Part shown: one piece after another, positions 25,644 to 34,610 of the stretch
Layout: each line of letters begins with the position of its first letter
Position numbering within the stretch: position 1 is the first letter of the stretch
Source of the DNA: Mycobacterium nebraskense
GTDB taxonomy: Bacteria; Actinomycetota; Actinomycetes; Mycobacteriales; Mycobacteriaceae
DNA length: 64,000 nucleotides
Direction of reading: 5' to 3'
NCBI RefSeq assembly: GCF_002102255.1
Contig: NZ_LQPH01000164.1
Span: 62,001-126,000 of the forward strand
The notes under the pieces: generated by a model
What the model was told of the DNA's origin: nothing
What the model saw: only the letters and a program-made list of their open reading frames with translations
Databases searched by the model: none
Program-made: the position numbers and the translations under genes

Positions 25644-26000
25644 GTGACGACCATGGTCCCAGCGGGGCTATTCATCCTATATATGCTGTTCATATGCGGT
25701 TTAGTTGCGGTAATCGCTCATTGCGCGGGTCCCCGGACCGCACCGGGAAGGCGCGGCAGCCCGGCGGGCGCGCTGGGCGCGCTCCTTCAAGAGAGTAAGC
25801 AACACGGGAACACCTATATGGCGCCGCCAGCTGTTCACATGGTGCCGCCGGCAGCCGCGTGCTGGCCGGGGGTGTGGGTCGGGCCGGTCGCTGCACAGCC
25901 GGTGCTGGACCACGGCGGCCTTGACCAGTACCGGCTGGTACAGCGCCGCCGACCATCGAACATCTGCGCGCGTATCACCACCCACGGGGTGCTGCGATGA
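25644..26000 (+). CDS. Small membrane protein
   Basis: A 118-aa protein with one N-terminal transmembrane segment (LFILYMLFICGLVAVIAHC) and a basic, Pro/His-rich tail. GTG 25644 or ATG 25653 may be the start. The stop overlaps the next gene start (ATGA), which supports coupling to the T4SS operon 25997-33742. No family is recognised. Confidence 0.5.
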   Translation: MTTMVPAGLFILYMLFICGLVAVIAHCAGPRTAPGRRGSPAGALGALLQESKQHGNTYMAPPAVHMVPPAAACWPGVWVGPVAAQPVLDHGGLDQYRLVQRRRPSNICARITTHGVLR

Positions 26001-26980
26001 GCACCGAGGACGTGATCACCGATGAGCAGTGGGGCCAGGCCCTGAACAGCTATGGCCAGGACCAAGTGCCCATCGGCGACGACGACATCGGCGAGGTGGA
26101 CGTCGCCGCGTTGATGTCTGAGGACGACGTCGCTGCCGAGCCGGTCGCTGACGCAGCCCCGGCTGGCCCTGATGACAAGGTCGCCGTCCCAGGGCGCTTC
26201 GACCACAAGATCCTGTGGGGGTTCGGCAGTCTGGTTGCGGGCGGCGTCGTCGCCGCTTTGGTCGGGGCGATCATGTTCTACTCCCACGATTCCCAGCCGG
26301 GGCCCCCACCAGTGGGGTCGCTGAGCGAACCGCAAGCGGTCGCCGCGGCCAGGCCATCTCCGACGGCGCCGGCGTCGGCTGGCCCAGGGGTGGATCGATC
26401 ACTTCCCTACACCGCAGATGCGCAGGGTAGCTGCGCGGAGGGATCGACTCCGGCGCAGACGATGTCGGGCATGGATCCGCACAACGCGTTTGTGTGTGTC
26501 CGCGGCGGCGGTGACGGGCAGGTGATCTCGATCGACCTGGGCCGCACCTACGTGATCACCGCGATCTCCCTGACCCCGGGCTGGACCGGGCTCGACGCGA
26601 GCGGGGTGTCGCAATGGTCGCAGCACCGGGTTGTGACGATCGTTCAGTATTCGTTTCCCGACGACCCGAGCATTCCCATCGTCACGCAGAACACTCAGAA
26701 CGTTCACGGTGACGCGGTGCAGCCGATCAAACGAGTTCTGGCCTCGCGTATTCGGATGCTGATCCGTTATACCTCACGCCCGCCAGCAGACCCGGCGACG
26801 ACTCCGCGATCCCCAGCACCTGGTGTCTTGCCGGGCCTGTTCGGTGACCCCGGAACCCCGCCGCCGACGTCGACGGCGCCGCTGGAGGGGTCGGCCCGCG
26901 GCAGTGGCGACGGCTCGGACCCGGTAGACGCGACGTTCGCGATTAGTTCCTTGAAAATCATTGGGCACGAGGCGGTTTAA
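25997..26980 (+). CDS. Single-pass membrane protein with discoidin-like extracytoplasmic domain
   Basis: A 327-aa protein: acidic cytosolic N terminus (about 70 residues), one transmembrane helix (LWGFGSLVAGGVVAALVGAIMF), a Pro-rich linker, then a beta-rich domain (GQVISIDLGRTYVITAISLTP) that resembles the F5/8-type C (discoidin) fold used for binding sugars or lipids. It is first in a tightly packed run of T4SS genes and starts in a four-base overlap with the preceding gene. By position it may be an outer scaffold of the transfer channel; the discoidin resemblance is by eye. Confidence 0.6.
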   Translation: MSTEDVITDEQWGQALNSYGQDQVPIGDDDIGEVDVAALMSEDDVAAEPVADAAPAGPDDKVAVPGRFDHKILWGFGSLVAGGVVAALVGAIMFYSHDSQPGPPPVGSLSEPQAVAAARPSPTAPASAGPGVDRSLPYTADAQGSCAEGSTPAQTMSGMDPHNAFVCVRGGGDGQVISIDLGRTYVITAISLTPGWTGLDASGVSQWSQHRVVTIVQYSFPDDPSIPIVTQNTQNVHGDAVQPIKRVLASRIRMLIRYTSRPPADPATTPRSPAPGVLPGLFGDPGTPPPTSTAPLEGSARGSGDGSDPVDATFAISSLKIIGHEAV

Positions 26981-26982
26981 CC

Positions 26983-27534
26983 ATGTTCGGAGATACGTTT
27001 TTGCATACGGCTCAGCTTGTGACGGCCTCGATGTCGTGGGGCGTAATGGTCGCCGTGCTGGTGATCGCGGCCGCGGCAATCGCGCTGTGGGCGCGCACGG
27101 TGCTGACGGCACGGCCACGGCGGGCCCAACGGGTTGCGGCGGTCCTTCCGGTCACCTCCACCGGCGAAGCGTTCGACTTCGCGGACAGCATCCTGGCCGC
27201 CAGGACGTGCGATGTCCCCCGCTTAGTGGGCGTGCCCCCCGGTGTCGATCACGACATGCTGTGGCGCGAGGTGGCCCAGCGGCCTTTGACGGCGCTGGTC
27301 TACGCCGCCTCGCAGCAGCCTCGGCCGTTGGCGTGGCTTGAGGACACGGTGCGCCAACTGGGCGGCGACGATCACGACGGGGGCTGGCGGGCGGCCGTCG
27401 AGGCTGTCGCTGCGGTGGATTCCACGTTGTACGAGTGGGTCAAGAGCGCCTCGGCCATGGAGCGGCGCCAGCGCGGCAGTGTCGCGGTCGTGATGCGCGA
27501 TGCAGTCGCTGAGTATGCGGCGGGGCAGCGATGA
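26983..27534 (+). CDS. Single-pass membrane protein of the T4SS operon
   Basis: A 183-aa protein with one transmembrane helix near residues 19-40 (WGVMVAVLVIAAAAIALWA) and a cytosolic helical domain rich in Trp, Arg and Ala. No family is recognised. It starts two bases after the preceding gene and overlaps the TcpC-like gene by four bases (ATGA), so it belongs to the transfer operon. Confidence 0.62.
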   Translation: MFGDTFLHTAQLVTASMSWGVMVAVLVIAAAAIALWARTVLTARPRRAQRVAAVLPVTSTGEAFDFADSILAARTCDVPRLVGVPPGVDHDMLWREVAQRPLTALVYAASQQPRPLAWLEDTVRQLGGDDHDGGWRAAVEAVAAVDSTLYEWVKSASAMERRQRGSVAVVMRDAVAEYAAGQR

Positions 27535-28496
27535 AGCTGAACAGGACGTGGCAGGGACGGGTGTCGTCGACGTCGTCGACCACGCGTCGGGTCGCAACCG
27601 TCGTGCTGATCGTGCTGGCGGCATTGAGTGGACTGCACACGTTGTGGCAGTTCCTGTTTGGCGAGCCAACCGATGTGGTGGAGCCGGCCCGGGTGGTGGT
27701 GAACAAGTCCGCTGTGGTGTCCGCGCTGGCCGAAGACTACGTGACCACGTGGTTGACCGCGACCAGTGCGACGGCGGGTGCGTTGACTCAGTTCGCGTCA
27801 GTGAACGTCTCCGATCTGCATCTGCCGTCGACGCCGGCGGTGGTGATCGGAGCCCCGACGGTTGTGGCGGTCACATTCGAGGGGAGCGCGGGCAAAGGCG
27901 CTGGCGCTGAGGTGTTTTCGGTGGTCGTCGGTGTCAACGAACGGCCCTATGAGTCGGCGACGCCGACGCGAGCTCTCTACCGGGTGCCGGTGTTGTGGTC
28001 GCGGTTCGGTGCGCGTGCAACGGGCCTACCGTTCCAGGTGCAAGGGCCCGGACCTGGCGCTGATCTCAAGCAGGCCTACCCCACCACGCTGGCGCCGGCT
28101 GATCCGGCATTTCAGGTGACCTCCGGGTTTCTGTCCGCCTACTTGACCGGGATTGGCGACGTCGCCCGGTATGTGACAACGGATTCCATGCTCACAGGTC
28201 TTGGTGCACCTTATTTGGCCCGCAGGGACGAGAATGGCAACCCGCTGCCCATCGTGACGGCGGTAACGGCGACCGCTCCGGTGGCCGCGCAGCCCGCCGA
28301 CGGCCAAACCGTCCAGGTGCTGGCACAGGTCACCGCGCAAACCTCGCAGTACGCCAACGTGGCGATGAGCTATCCCTTGACGCTGCGGGGCGTCGGTGGG
28401 CATTGGTCGGTGGCGGGCATCAACCGCGCACCGGTCTTATCCACTGACGACGAACTGGTCCCGGTCGTGCCCACCACACCTCGGCCATCGAATTAA
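27531..28496 (+). CDS. TcpC-like (VirB8-like) conjugal transfer protein
   Basis: A 321-aa bitopic membrane protein: a short basic N terminus, one transmembrane helix (VATVVLIVLAALSGLHTLWQF) and two extracytoplasmic domains of mixed alpha/beta character. This is the plan of TcpC of Gram-positive conjugative plasmids, which has two NTF2-like VirB8 folds: first domain about residues 65-165, second about 195-305 (FLSAYLTGIGDVARYVTTD, then a beta sheet ending in HWSVAGIN). TcpC localises to the envelope and joins other transfer proteins. It overlaps the upstream gene by four bases. Assignment rests on architecture and operon context. Confidence 0.75.
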   Translation: MKLNRTWQGRVSSTSSTTRRVATVVLIVLAALSGLHTLWQFLFGEPTDVVEPARVVVNKSAVVSALAEDYVTTWLTATSATAGALTQFASVNVSDLHLPSTPAVVIGAPTVVAVTFEGSAGKGAGAEVFSVVVGVNERPYESATPTRALYRVPVLWSRFGARATGLPFQVQGPGPGADLKQAYPTTLAPADPAFQVTSGFLSAYLTGIGDVARYVTTDSMLTGLGAPYLARRDENGNPLPIVTAVTATAPVAAQPADGQTVQVLAQVTAQTSQYANVAMSYPLTLRGVGGHWSVAGINRAPVLSTDDELVPVVPTTPRPSN

Positions 28497-28535
28497 CCAC
28501 CCCAACAACATCACTAACGAACGGAGCGCACAACC

Positions 28536-28811
28536 ATGATTGCCACCACACTTGCCGCCGGCGACCTGTTGACCGCCGTCCCCTCATTCTTTAACGACTT
28601 TCGCTTCCCGGGCGCCATCGCGTTGATCATTTCCGGGATTGGCGGCGCGATCTTCGGTATCCACAAGGGATTCGCGCACGCCGCCGGCAAGCTGATCGGC
28701 GCCATCGCGCTGGGCGCGCTGGCGCTGGGAGCGGTCGGGTTGACCGTGTCGTTCCACGAGACCGTCAACAAGCACGGCAACGGCATCATGTCCGGCGGAT
28801 ACGGCGGGTAA
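28536..28811 (+). CDS. Small two-helix membrane protein, possible pilin-like subunit
   Basis: A 91-aa protein with two hydrophobic helices (ALIISGIGGAIFGIHKGF and LIGAIALGALALGAVGLTV) separated by a short basic loop, with Gly-rich ends. The size, topology and place just before virB4 match small T4SS subunits such as VirB2-type pilins or TcpD-like proteins. Which of these it is cannot be decided here. GGAG lies upstream of the ATG. Confidence 0.6.
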   Translation: MIATTLAAGDLLTAVPSFFNDFRFPGAIALIISGIGGAIFGIHKGFAHAAGKLIGAIALGALALGAVGLTVSFHETVNKHGNGIMSGGYGG

Positions 28812-28853
28812 AGCGGCGAGGCTGCACAGCAGCACTTGCAGGGGGTCTATGAC

Positions 28854-31661
28854 ATGGCAGAACAGCGGGAGCAACTGACGGCGAAGTCGTTCGCCGACGT
28901 GCTCAATTTCCCGATTCGCTTGGGCTACCTGGATAATCACACCAGGATTTGGCTCGGTCCGTGGGGTGCCTGGGATGGCGCGGCGGCCATCATCGGCGCC
29001 GGCACCACTGGCTGGGCGATGTACCAGTGGTTCGATGCCGGATATGCGCGATGGATCTGCATGTATGGGGTGCTGGTCACCGCAGGGCTCACCTACCTGG
29101 CCCGCCAAATCCCCATCAGCAGGCCAACACCGCGCTACCGGCTGCTGTGGCTGTTGAACTGCTTCATCGGCACGCAGTCGCGTGCCGACATCGCGGGCAA
29201 GGGTGACCCGTGGAAGTCACCTCCCAAGGCCGTCATCGACAATCTGGTCTTCACCAAAGGCGGTGTCTACGCGGACTTCATTCTGGCTGAACAGGCGAGC
29301 GGCATGCAGCCTTTCGACCTAAGAAGGGTCAAGGCAGCAGAACACCGCCCGCTGGTGCGTCAACTTCCTTCCGGGGCCGTGTTCTGGGGAATGTCACCCA
29401 AAGTCGACCCGAATCGGTTGCTGCAGCGGATGCTGGCCGGCCGTGAAGACCAACCGCGGTGGCTGCGCGAAGTTCGCCAGTGGGCAGACTACGTCAACGA
29501 AAATCCGTTCTATGAGCCGGTGTTCGGCGTGCGTGTTCCCCTCGATGCCGGGCTGCAGGGACGCACCGCGGCCGGTGGTCTGGCCAAGTTGACCTCGACC
29601 ATCATTGGCCGCGACCAGGATGCCCCCGATAGCCTTGAGGCGCTTCGCGACCTCGCGGCCCAGATCCAAGGGAAAATCCCGGCGCAATTCGTGCCGACAC
29701 CGGCCACGCCCCAGCAGATTTTGTGGCTCTACGAACGGCACTGGACCCTCGGCGCACGAAACCGGCCCTTTCCGCACGGACGGGGAGGACCTCGGCGCCT
29801 GGGTCCTGATGATTTCGCGTCGATGATGCCCGTCGAGTTCGACGAGGGTGACCAGCAGACCCGCAAACAGCATCGCTGGTGGTGGCGGCGCTGGTGGCCG
29901 TCGTTCGCCCCGCTGCTGGTGCTGCGAGGCCCGGCCGGTGCGAGCTATCAAACGATGTTGGCGGTCGCCGAGTTACCCAGGGGCGGGCTGAGTTTCCCGG
30001 GCGCAGAGATCCTGCAATCGGCCTACGACGTCGACATCGACGCCGACGTTGACTGGTATCAGCACGTCGCAGCGGTGCCCCGGGAGCGGGAGCTGGCCGC
30101 GGTGGAACGCGCGCAACGCAATCTCGATGATCAGTCGTTTCAGACATCGGGAGCGCGTGACGCCGATCTCGTGCGACGCTATGCCTGCGGCGAGGAGTAC
30201 GAGGAAGCGCTGAGCGCAAGCCAGCTCGAACGCGGCGTGCATTCCACAACGGTGCTGGCGGTGGGGGCCTCGACCGGCGCGGCCCTCACCGACGCTGTGC
30301 AACAACTCAAAACGCACTTCGCTGAAGAGTTAGGCACCGTGTTGTCGGCACGGTGCGGTGCGCAGTCGGCGCTGTGGCAAATCGGGGAGCCCGGCAGTGA
30401 AACCAATGCCCCGCGTAGTCAATTCAAGCAGCCCACCACCACCGAGCAGTGGGCACGCTACGCCCCGCTGGCGTCTTCACCGCTGGGACACGACACCGGT
30501 ATCTTGTTCGCTGAAAACCTGGCGACGCGCCGGCGGCGGCCGGTGCTGCTGGACTTCGAGGGCTTCAAAGACCGCCGCGGCGCGCCGGGCATGCTGTGGC
30601 TGGGTGCCCCGGGAGGCGGAAAGTCTGAGTCGTGCAAAGGTGTAACGGATGCGCTGTTGAAGCGCGGTCACCAAGCCTCGATCATTGATCCCAGCGGGGA
30701 GTGGATTCGCGCCCTGGCGCATCACGGTGACCGCGTCTTAGTGATCAGTCCCTACACCAGTCGATGGTCGCTGGATGGCCTGAAAATCTTTCCACGAGAA
30801 CAGGCCGTCGAGCACACCCTGGATCACCTGCTGCCGATGATGGGAATGGACGCGGTGTCCCCGCCTGCGCGCCAGTTGGGTCGCCTGCTGCGACGCGATG
30901 ACGGCGTGGCTCACAGTCTCGGCGGCCTGGTGCGCTACTTCAAGAACCTTGATCGAAAGGCGTACGCCGAGTACGAGGAACTCGCAGACAGCTTGATCTA
31001 TTTCTCCGAAAAAGACTATCTACGGGCGATGTTCGACGAGTCACTACCGGCGCCGCCGATCGGCGAGCGAGACGCAGTGATTTGGCATATGGCGGGCCAA
31101 GAGTTGCCGACCACCTCTGAGACTGACGAGCTGCACCTGTACAAGCGGCAGTCTCCGCGTGCCCGTGCGGGTTTGGCGATCTACGGCATGATCGCCTCGC
31201 TGACCCGGCTGTCCTACACCGGCGCAAACCGACGCCCTGGGGCGTTCGGCTTTCTGGTCACCGAGGAAGCCCGCGAATATTTCGCCTCGCCGGTTGGCCG
31301 CAAAGACGCCGAGCGGATGGGGCTGCAGGGCCGCAAAGAGCGCTACGGGCTGCTGGCTATTTCCCAGTACGTCGAGCATTTTGACGGTATCGGGATCCAG
31401 AACTTGCCGATGCGGGTCATCACGCCGTTCAAGCCTACTGAACGCGACTACGCCAAAGCGTCGTTCAAGCGCCTCGGCATCGACCCCGACGAATACCCCG
31501 AGGTTCTGCAGACCCAAATTCAGCCCGGCCGTGGATTGGCCTACCTGTTCGACGACTTGGGCCGAGTCGGGCTGGTGAACCTGCTGCAGCGGGTGCAGCC
31601 AGAACTCAGGGCCGCGTTCGACACCCGCGACATGGACGCACAGGGGCAGTGGGCGGCATGA
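28854..31661 (+). CDS. virB4: VirB4-like conjugation ATPase
   Basis: A 935-aa T4SS energising ATPase. It begins with a membrane part of two hydrophobic helices (about residues 40-90), which may correspond to a VirB3/PrgI-like domain fused in front of VirB4. A middle domain follows, then the P-loop domain with Walker A LGAPGGGKSE (K590), ASIIDPSGEW, and a Walker B region FGFLVTEEAREYF. VirB4 is the most conserved T4SS motor and is needed for channel assembly and substrate passage. ATG 28854 is chosen because AGGGGG lies eight bases upstream. It overlaps the VirB6-like gene by four bases. Confidence 0.88.
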   Translation: MAEQREQLTAKSFADVLNFPIRLGYLDNHTRIWLGPWGAWDGAAAIIGAGTTGWAMYQWFDAGYARWICMYGVLVTAGLTYLARQIPISRPTPRYRLLWLLNCFIGTQSRADIAGKGDPWKSPPKAVIDNLVFTKGGVYADFILAEQASGMQPFDLRRVKAAEHRPLVRQLPSGAVFWGMSPKVDPNRLLQRMLAGREDQPRWLREVRQWADYVNENPFYEPVFGVRVPLDAGLQGRTAAGGLAKLTSTIIGRDQDAPDSLEALRDLAAQIQGKIPAQFVPTPATPQQILWLYERHWTLGARNRPFPHGRGGPRRLGPDDFASMMPVEFDEGDQQTRKQHRWWWRRWWPSFAPLLVLRGPAGASYQTMLAVAELPRGGLSFPGAEILQSAYDVDIDADVDWYQHVAAVPRERELAAVERAQRNLDDQSFQTSGARDADLVRRYACGEEYEEALSASQLERGVHSTTVLAVGASTGAALTDAVQQLKTHFAEELGTVLSARCGAQSALWQIGEPGSETNAPRSQFKQPTTTEQWARYAPLASSPLGHDTGILFAENLATRRRRPVLLDFEGFKDRRGAPGMLWLGAPGGGKSESCKGVTDALLKRGHQASIIDPSGEWIRALAHHGDRVLVISPYTSRWSLDGLKIFPREQAVEHTLDHLLPMMGMDAVSPPARQLGRLLRRDDGVAHSLGGLVRYFKNLDRKAYAEYEELADSLIYFSEKDYLRAMFDESLPAPPIGERDAVIWHMAGQELPTTSETDELHLYKRQSPRARAGLAIYGMIASLTRLSYTGANRRPGAFGFLVTEEAREYFASPVGRKDAERMGLQGRKERYGLLAISQYVEHFDGIGIQNLPMRVITPFKPTERDYAKASFKRLGIDPDEYPEVLQTQIQPGRGLAYLFDDLGRVGLVNLLQRVQPELRAAFDTRDMDAQGQWAA

Positions 31662-33742
31662 GAGAACTTGTTGCCTGCTGGCTTTATACGCGGCCCCGGA
31701 CACGGCGCTTGTGGTTCATCCTGCAGACGATTTGGGGTGCGTCGCTAACGGCGGTCGCGACTGCGCCGGTGGCCACCGCCGATACGTTGGGTGCGGCGTG
31801 GTCATTCACCGGGCTACATGACAGTGACGGCGTGCCGATCGGCCAGCATTTCGTGTCGCTGCCGCCGTTGATGGAGATGGTTGGCGCCAACGGCCCAGAA
31901 TTCGGGGTCAGCCCGCAGTCGTGGGGGCCGGCGATCATGTCGTCGCTGGATACCTCCATCACCTATGCCCAACTGCATTTCCTATTGGCGTGGGAGACAG
32001 CGTTTCTGATCGGTGTGTGCGCGATCGGAATCTGGTTAATCAAGTTCGCGCTCGGCGTGTTGTGGCTGGCATGGCTGGGCGCGATCGCAGAGCCGCTTGT
32101 GGCGACCATGAAGGCGATGATCCAGCGGATGCACCTGCTGGAGGGCGGCATCTTGGTGTCCGTCGTTGTCGGGGGAATTGTCTGCTTGACAACAGGTTTC
32201 GGCTCGGGCGTCGGCATAATCCTGGGCGGCGTTGTCGCTCTGGTGCTGTTTTGGGTGTTTCTTCGCGACCCCGCTGGCGACCTTGTCAGCGACCACGGCA
32301 TTTTGGGGATGGGCCGCTCGCTCGGATTTTCCCTGGCGCAAGGTGTTTACCACAATGGGCCGATCACGGGCGGCGGCACGAACGCGCAGTTAGACACGCT
32401 GACGTCGTGGATGGTCGACGTTTTGGTTCGAGACCTGGTGGAGCTGGTCAATTTCGGGCAACTGATCGATGACATCCCCGGCTGCAGCTCCGTCTACACT
32501 GGTGCACTGCTGCGCGGCACCGATGCGGCGCAGGCCATCAGGGGGTGCGCTCCGCAAGCCTATAACCATGCTCTGCATCTGGATGCCAGCACCGCGGGGC
32601 TGTTTTTCATCGGTAACTGCTGTGTGCTGGTCATTCTGTTCGCTCTGGACTACATGGGCGTGGAAGCGTTTCGGGTCGGGTTCAAAGCCTTCTGGAATGT
32701 GTTCATCGTGGTGCCGGCCGCCGCAGCGGCCGCATTCCCCGGCCCTGCACGGCAATTCGCGAAGAAAGCAGCCGTCCGGGTGCTGCTACACGGCGCCGAG
32801 ATGATGGCCGCGACCGTCGGGCTGGGGATCTTGGTGTTGATCCTGGCCGGGGTCACACGCGGCACACTGCCCGGAACGATCGGCATGACGGCGCCGCTGG
32901 CCAAAGTTCTGGTAATGATGCTGCTGGCCGTCGTCGGTGCGCTGGCCTTCCGCTTTGCTCTCCTACGCGCCTTCGGCGACCACGGCATCCCGGGCCCGGT
33001 GCGGGTACTGCGAGGCGGCTATCGCCTCGCGCGCGGGACGGCCCGCACGGCCTATGACATCGACTCCGGTGCGCGGGCGATTCATAGGGCTGGCAGCCGC
33101 CTCAAAGACCTCAAGAAGCGGCGGACCAACCAAGCCCAAGGACAAGGCCAAGGCGAACACGGTGGACCCGGGCTCAAACCCCCGGGCCGCAAGGGACATC
33201 CACCGACCACCGGACCCGGACGCACCGGCGGCGGTCCGCACGCAGGCAGCGCACCAGGGCCGACCCCATCACGCCCGGGCGGTGGCGGCCCGGGAAGCGG
33301 CGGGCAGCCAAGCAAACCCTCGTCACCCGCGCCCGTCCCCAAGACGCCAGCACCGGCGGCCAGTGGCGCAGGCCGTGCTGCGGCGGCTAGTGGCGCAGGC
33401 CGGGCTGCGGCGGCTAGTGGCGCAGGCCGGGCTGCGGCGGCTAGTGGCGCAGGCCGGGCTGCGGCGGCACGCACCGCCGCCGAGGTGGCCGCGCCAGAGG
33501 TCGCGCTGCCTGCGGCGGCCGCGGCGTCGCTGGCGCACCACGCCGCCGGCGCGAGGCGCCACCACCGCGACACCTCGAACGGACATGCCCCTGGGCGCTC
33601 GGGGTCGGCTGCGGCAACGCCGCCCACACAGCAAGCCCCTCCACAGGGGAACGGCGGCAGCGAGCGGGCACAAAAACCTAGCGATTCGACGCCACCAGCG
33701 CCCGGTGAGCAGCCGCCGCGGCGCATCACGCCCAGCCCCTAA
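31658..33742 (+). CDS. VirB6-like polytopic channel protein with low-complexity tail
   Basis: A 694-aa protein. It has an N-terminal signal-like segment, an extracytoplasmic loop, then about seven to eight transmembrane helices between residues 110 and 450, the plan of VirB6/TrbL proteins that form the inner-membrane pore of T4SSs. From about residue 475 the protein is disordered, basic and rich in Gly, Pro and Ala, with a four-copy nine-residue repeat (ASGAGRAAA). The start overlaps the virB4 stop (ATGA). The long tail may bind DNA or other channel parts; that is a guess from its charge. Confidence 0.75.
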   Translation: MRELVACWLYTRPRTRRLWFILQTIWGASLTAVATAPVATADTLGAAWSFTGLHDSDGVPIGQHFVSLPPLMEMVGANGPEFGVSPQSWGPAIMSSLDTSITYAQLHFLLAWETAFLIGVCAIGIWLIKFALGVLWLAWLGAIAEPLVATMKAMIQRMHLLEGGILVSVVVGGIVCLTTGFGSGVGIILGGVVALVLFWVFLRDPAGDLVSDHGILGMGRSLGFSLAQGVYHNGPITGGGTNAQLDTLTSWMVDVLVRDLVELVNFGQLIDDIPGCSSVYTGALLRGTDAAQAIRGCAPQAYNHALHLDASTAGLFFIGNCCVLVILFALDYMGVEAFRVGFKAFWNVFIVVPAAAAAAFPGPARQFAKKAAVRVLLHGAEMMAATVGLGILVLILAGVTRGTLPGTIGMTAPLAKVLVMMLLAVVGALAFRFALLRAFGDHGIPGPVRVLRGGYRLARGTARTAYDIDSGARAIHRAGSRLKDLKKRRTNQAQGQGQGEHGGPGLKPPGRKGHPPTTGPGRTGGGPHAGSAPGPTPSRPGGGGPGSGGQPSKPSSPAPVPKTPAPAASGAGRAAAASGAGRAAAASGAGRAAAASGAGRAAAARTAAEVAAPEVALPAAAAASLAHHAAGARRHHRDTSNGHAPGRSGSAAATPPTQQAPPQGNGGSERAQKPSDSTPPAPGEQPPRRITPSP
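33359..33466 (+). repeat. Four tandem 27-bp repeats inside the VirB6-like gene
   Basis: Four back-to-back 27-base units encode ASGAGRAAA four times; the later copies are almost identical and the first differs slightly. Near-perfect identity at DNA level suggests recent slippage or expansion, and the copy number may vary between related plasmids. Confidence 0.9.
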
Positions 33743-33783
33743 CGACACACGATCTCGCGATGCCACCGACAGGGAGGACCACC

Positions 33784-34605
33784 ATGACGATGACCGACAC
33801 CCAGGCGCACCCCGCGCCCTGGGCGCACACCGTCACCGATCTGGCCCCTCAGCCCCGCATGCAGCGCGCAGGCGCGCCACCGCCGCGCGGGGCGGTATCG
33901 GTCAGCGCCGGAACCCTATTCGCCAACCCGTTCCACACACCGGCCATGAGTGAGGACCAACGCGTCGGCGCGATGATCAAGTACGCGGTCACCCTCGCCG
34001 GCCAACCGGACAAGCTCGCCCAGATCAGCGCGATCGGCGGCCGGGACCTGGCCTGCACGTGCGCGCTGGGCGACCCCGGATGCCATCGAGACGTGCTGCT
34101 TGACCTGGCCAACCCTCCGCGAAACCCGTATGCGGCTCAAGGACGCGCCATGGGCCTGACTTTGCGCCGCCCGTGGGCGTCGCTTCTACTCGTTCCAGAA
34201 ACGCTGAGCGGCAAAACGATTGAGAACAGGACGTGGTCCACCGACTACAGGGGCCCGGTGCTGATCTACGGCGGCACCCGTATCGACAACGCGGGCATCA
34301 CCGCCGCCGAACGGGTCGGACTGGACGCGCGTTGGCATACCAATCAGCAAGGCTGGCTGGGGGCCGCCGCGCTGGTGGACGTCCACCGCGCACGCGGATG
34401 CTGCCGCCCATGGGGCCAGCCACGAGGCCGCGACGACGTCGCTGTCTATCACTGGGTGTTCGCACACCCGCATCGCCTTGCCGACCGCACCTGGGGCCGC
34501 GGCTTCGTCGGTATCCGGCCCACGCCTTGGTCGGTACTGGTTCGGCGTAGCCTACTCACCGCGCGATCTGCGCAGACTCGTTGCAGCACAAGGCCGAGCT
34601 GGTGA
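33784..34605 (+). CDS. DUF4326 plus ASCH domain protein
   Basis: A 273-aa two-domain protein. The first half carries ACTCALGDPGCHRDVLLDLAN, the Cys/His signature of DUF4326. The second half carries GLTLRRPWASLL, KTIENRTW and YRGPVLIYGG, the marks of an ASCH (PUA-like) domain that binds nucleic acid or modified bases. GGAGG (33774-33778) fits ATG 33784. The methyltransferase gene starts five bases downstream, so the two are probably made together. A role in RNA or DNA modification is a reasonable inference; no enzyme activity is proven for the fusion. Confidence 0.7.
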   Translation: MTMTDTQAHPAPWAHTVTDLAPQPRMQRAGAPPPRGAVSVSAGTLFANPFHTPAMSEDQRVGAMIKYAVTLAGQPDKLAQISAIGGRDLACTCALGDPGCHRDVLLDLANPPRNPYAAQGRAMGLTLRRPWASLLLVPETLSGKTIENRTWSTDYRGPVLIYGGTRIDNAGITAAERVGLDARWHTNQQGWLGAAALVDVHRARGCCRPWGQPRGRDDVAVYHWVFAHPHRLADRTWGRGFVGIRPTPWSVLVRRSLLTARSAQTRCSTRPSW

Positions 34606-34610
34606 CGACG

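Noticed and set aside
33359..33466. Tandem 27-bp units as a CRISPR array
   Set aside because: The copies are directly adjacent with no spacers and are in frame within a coding sequence.
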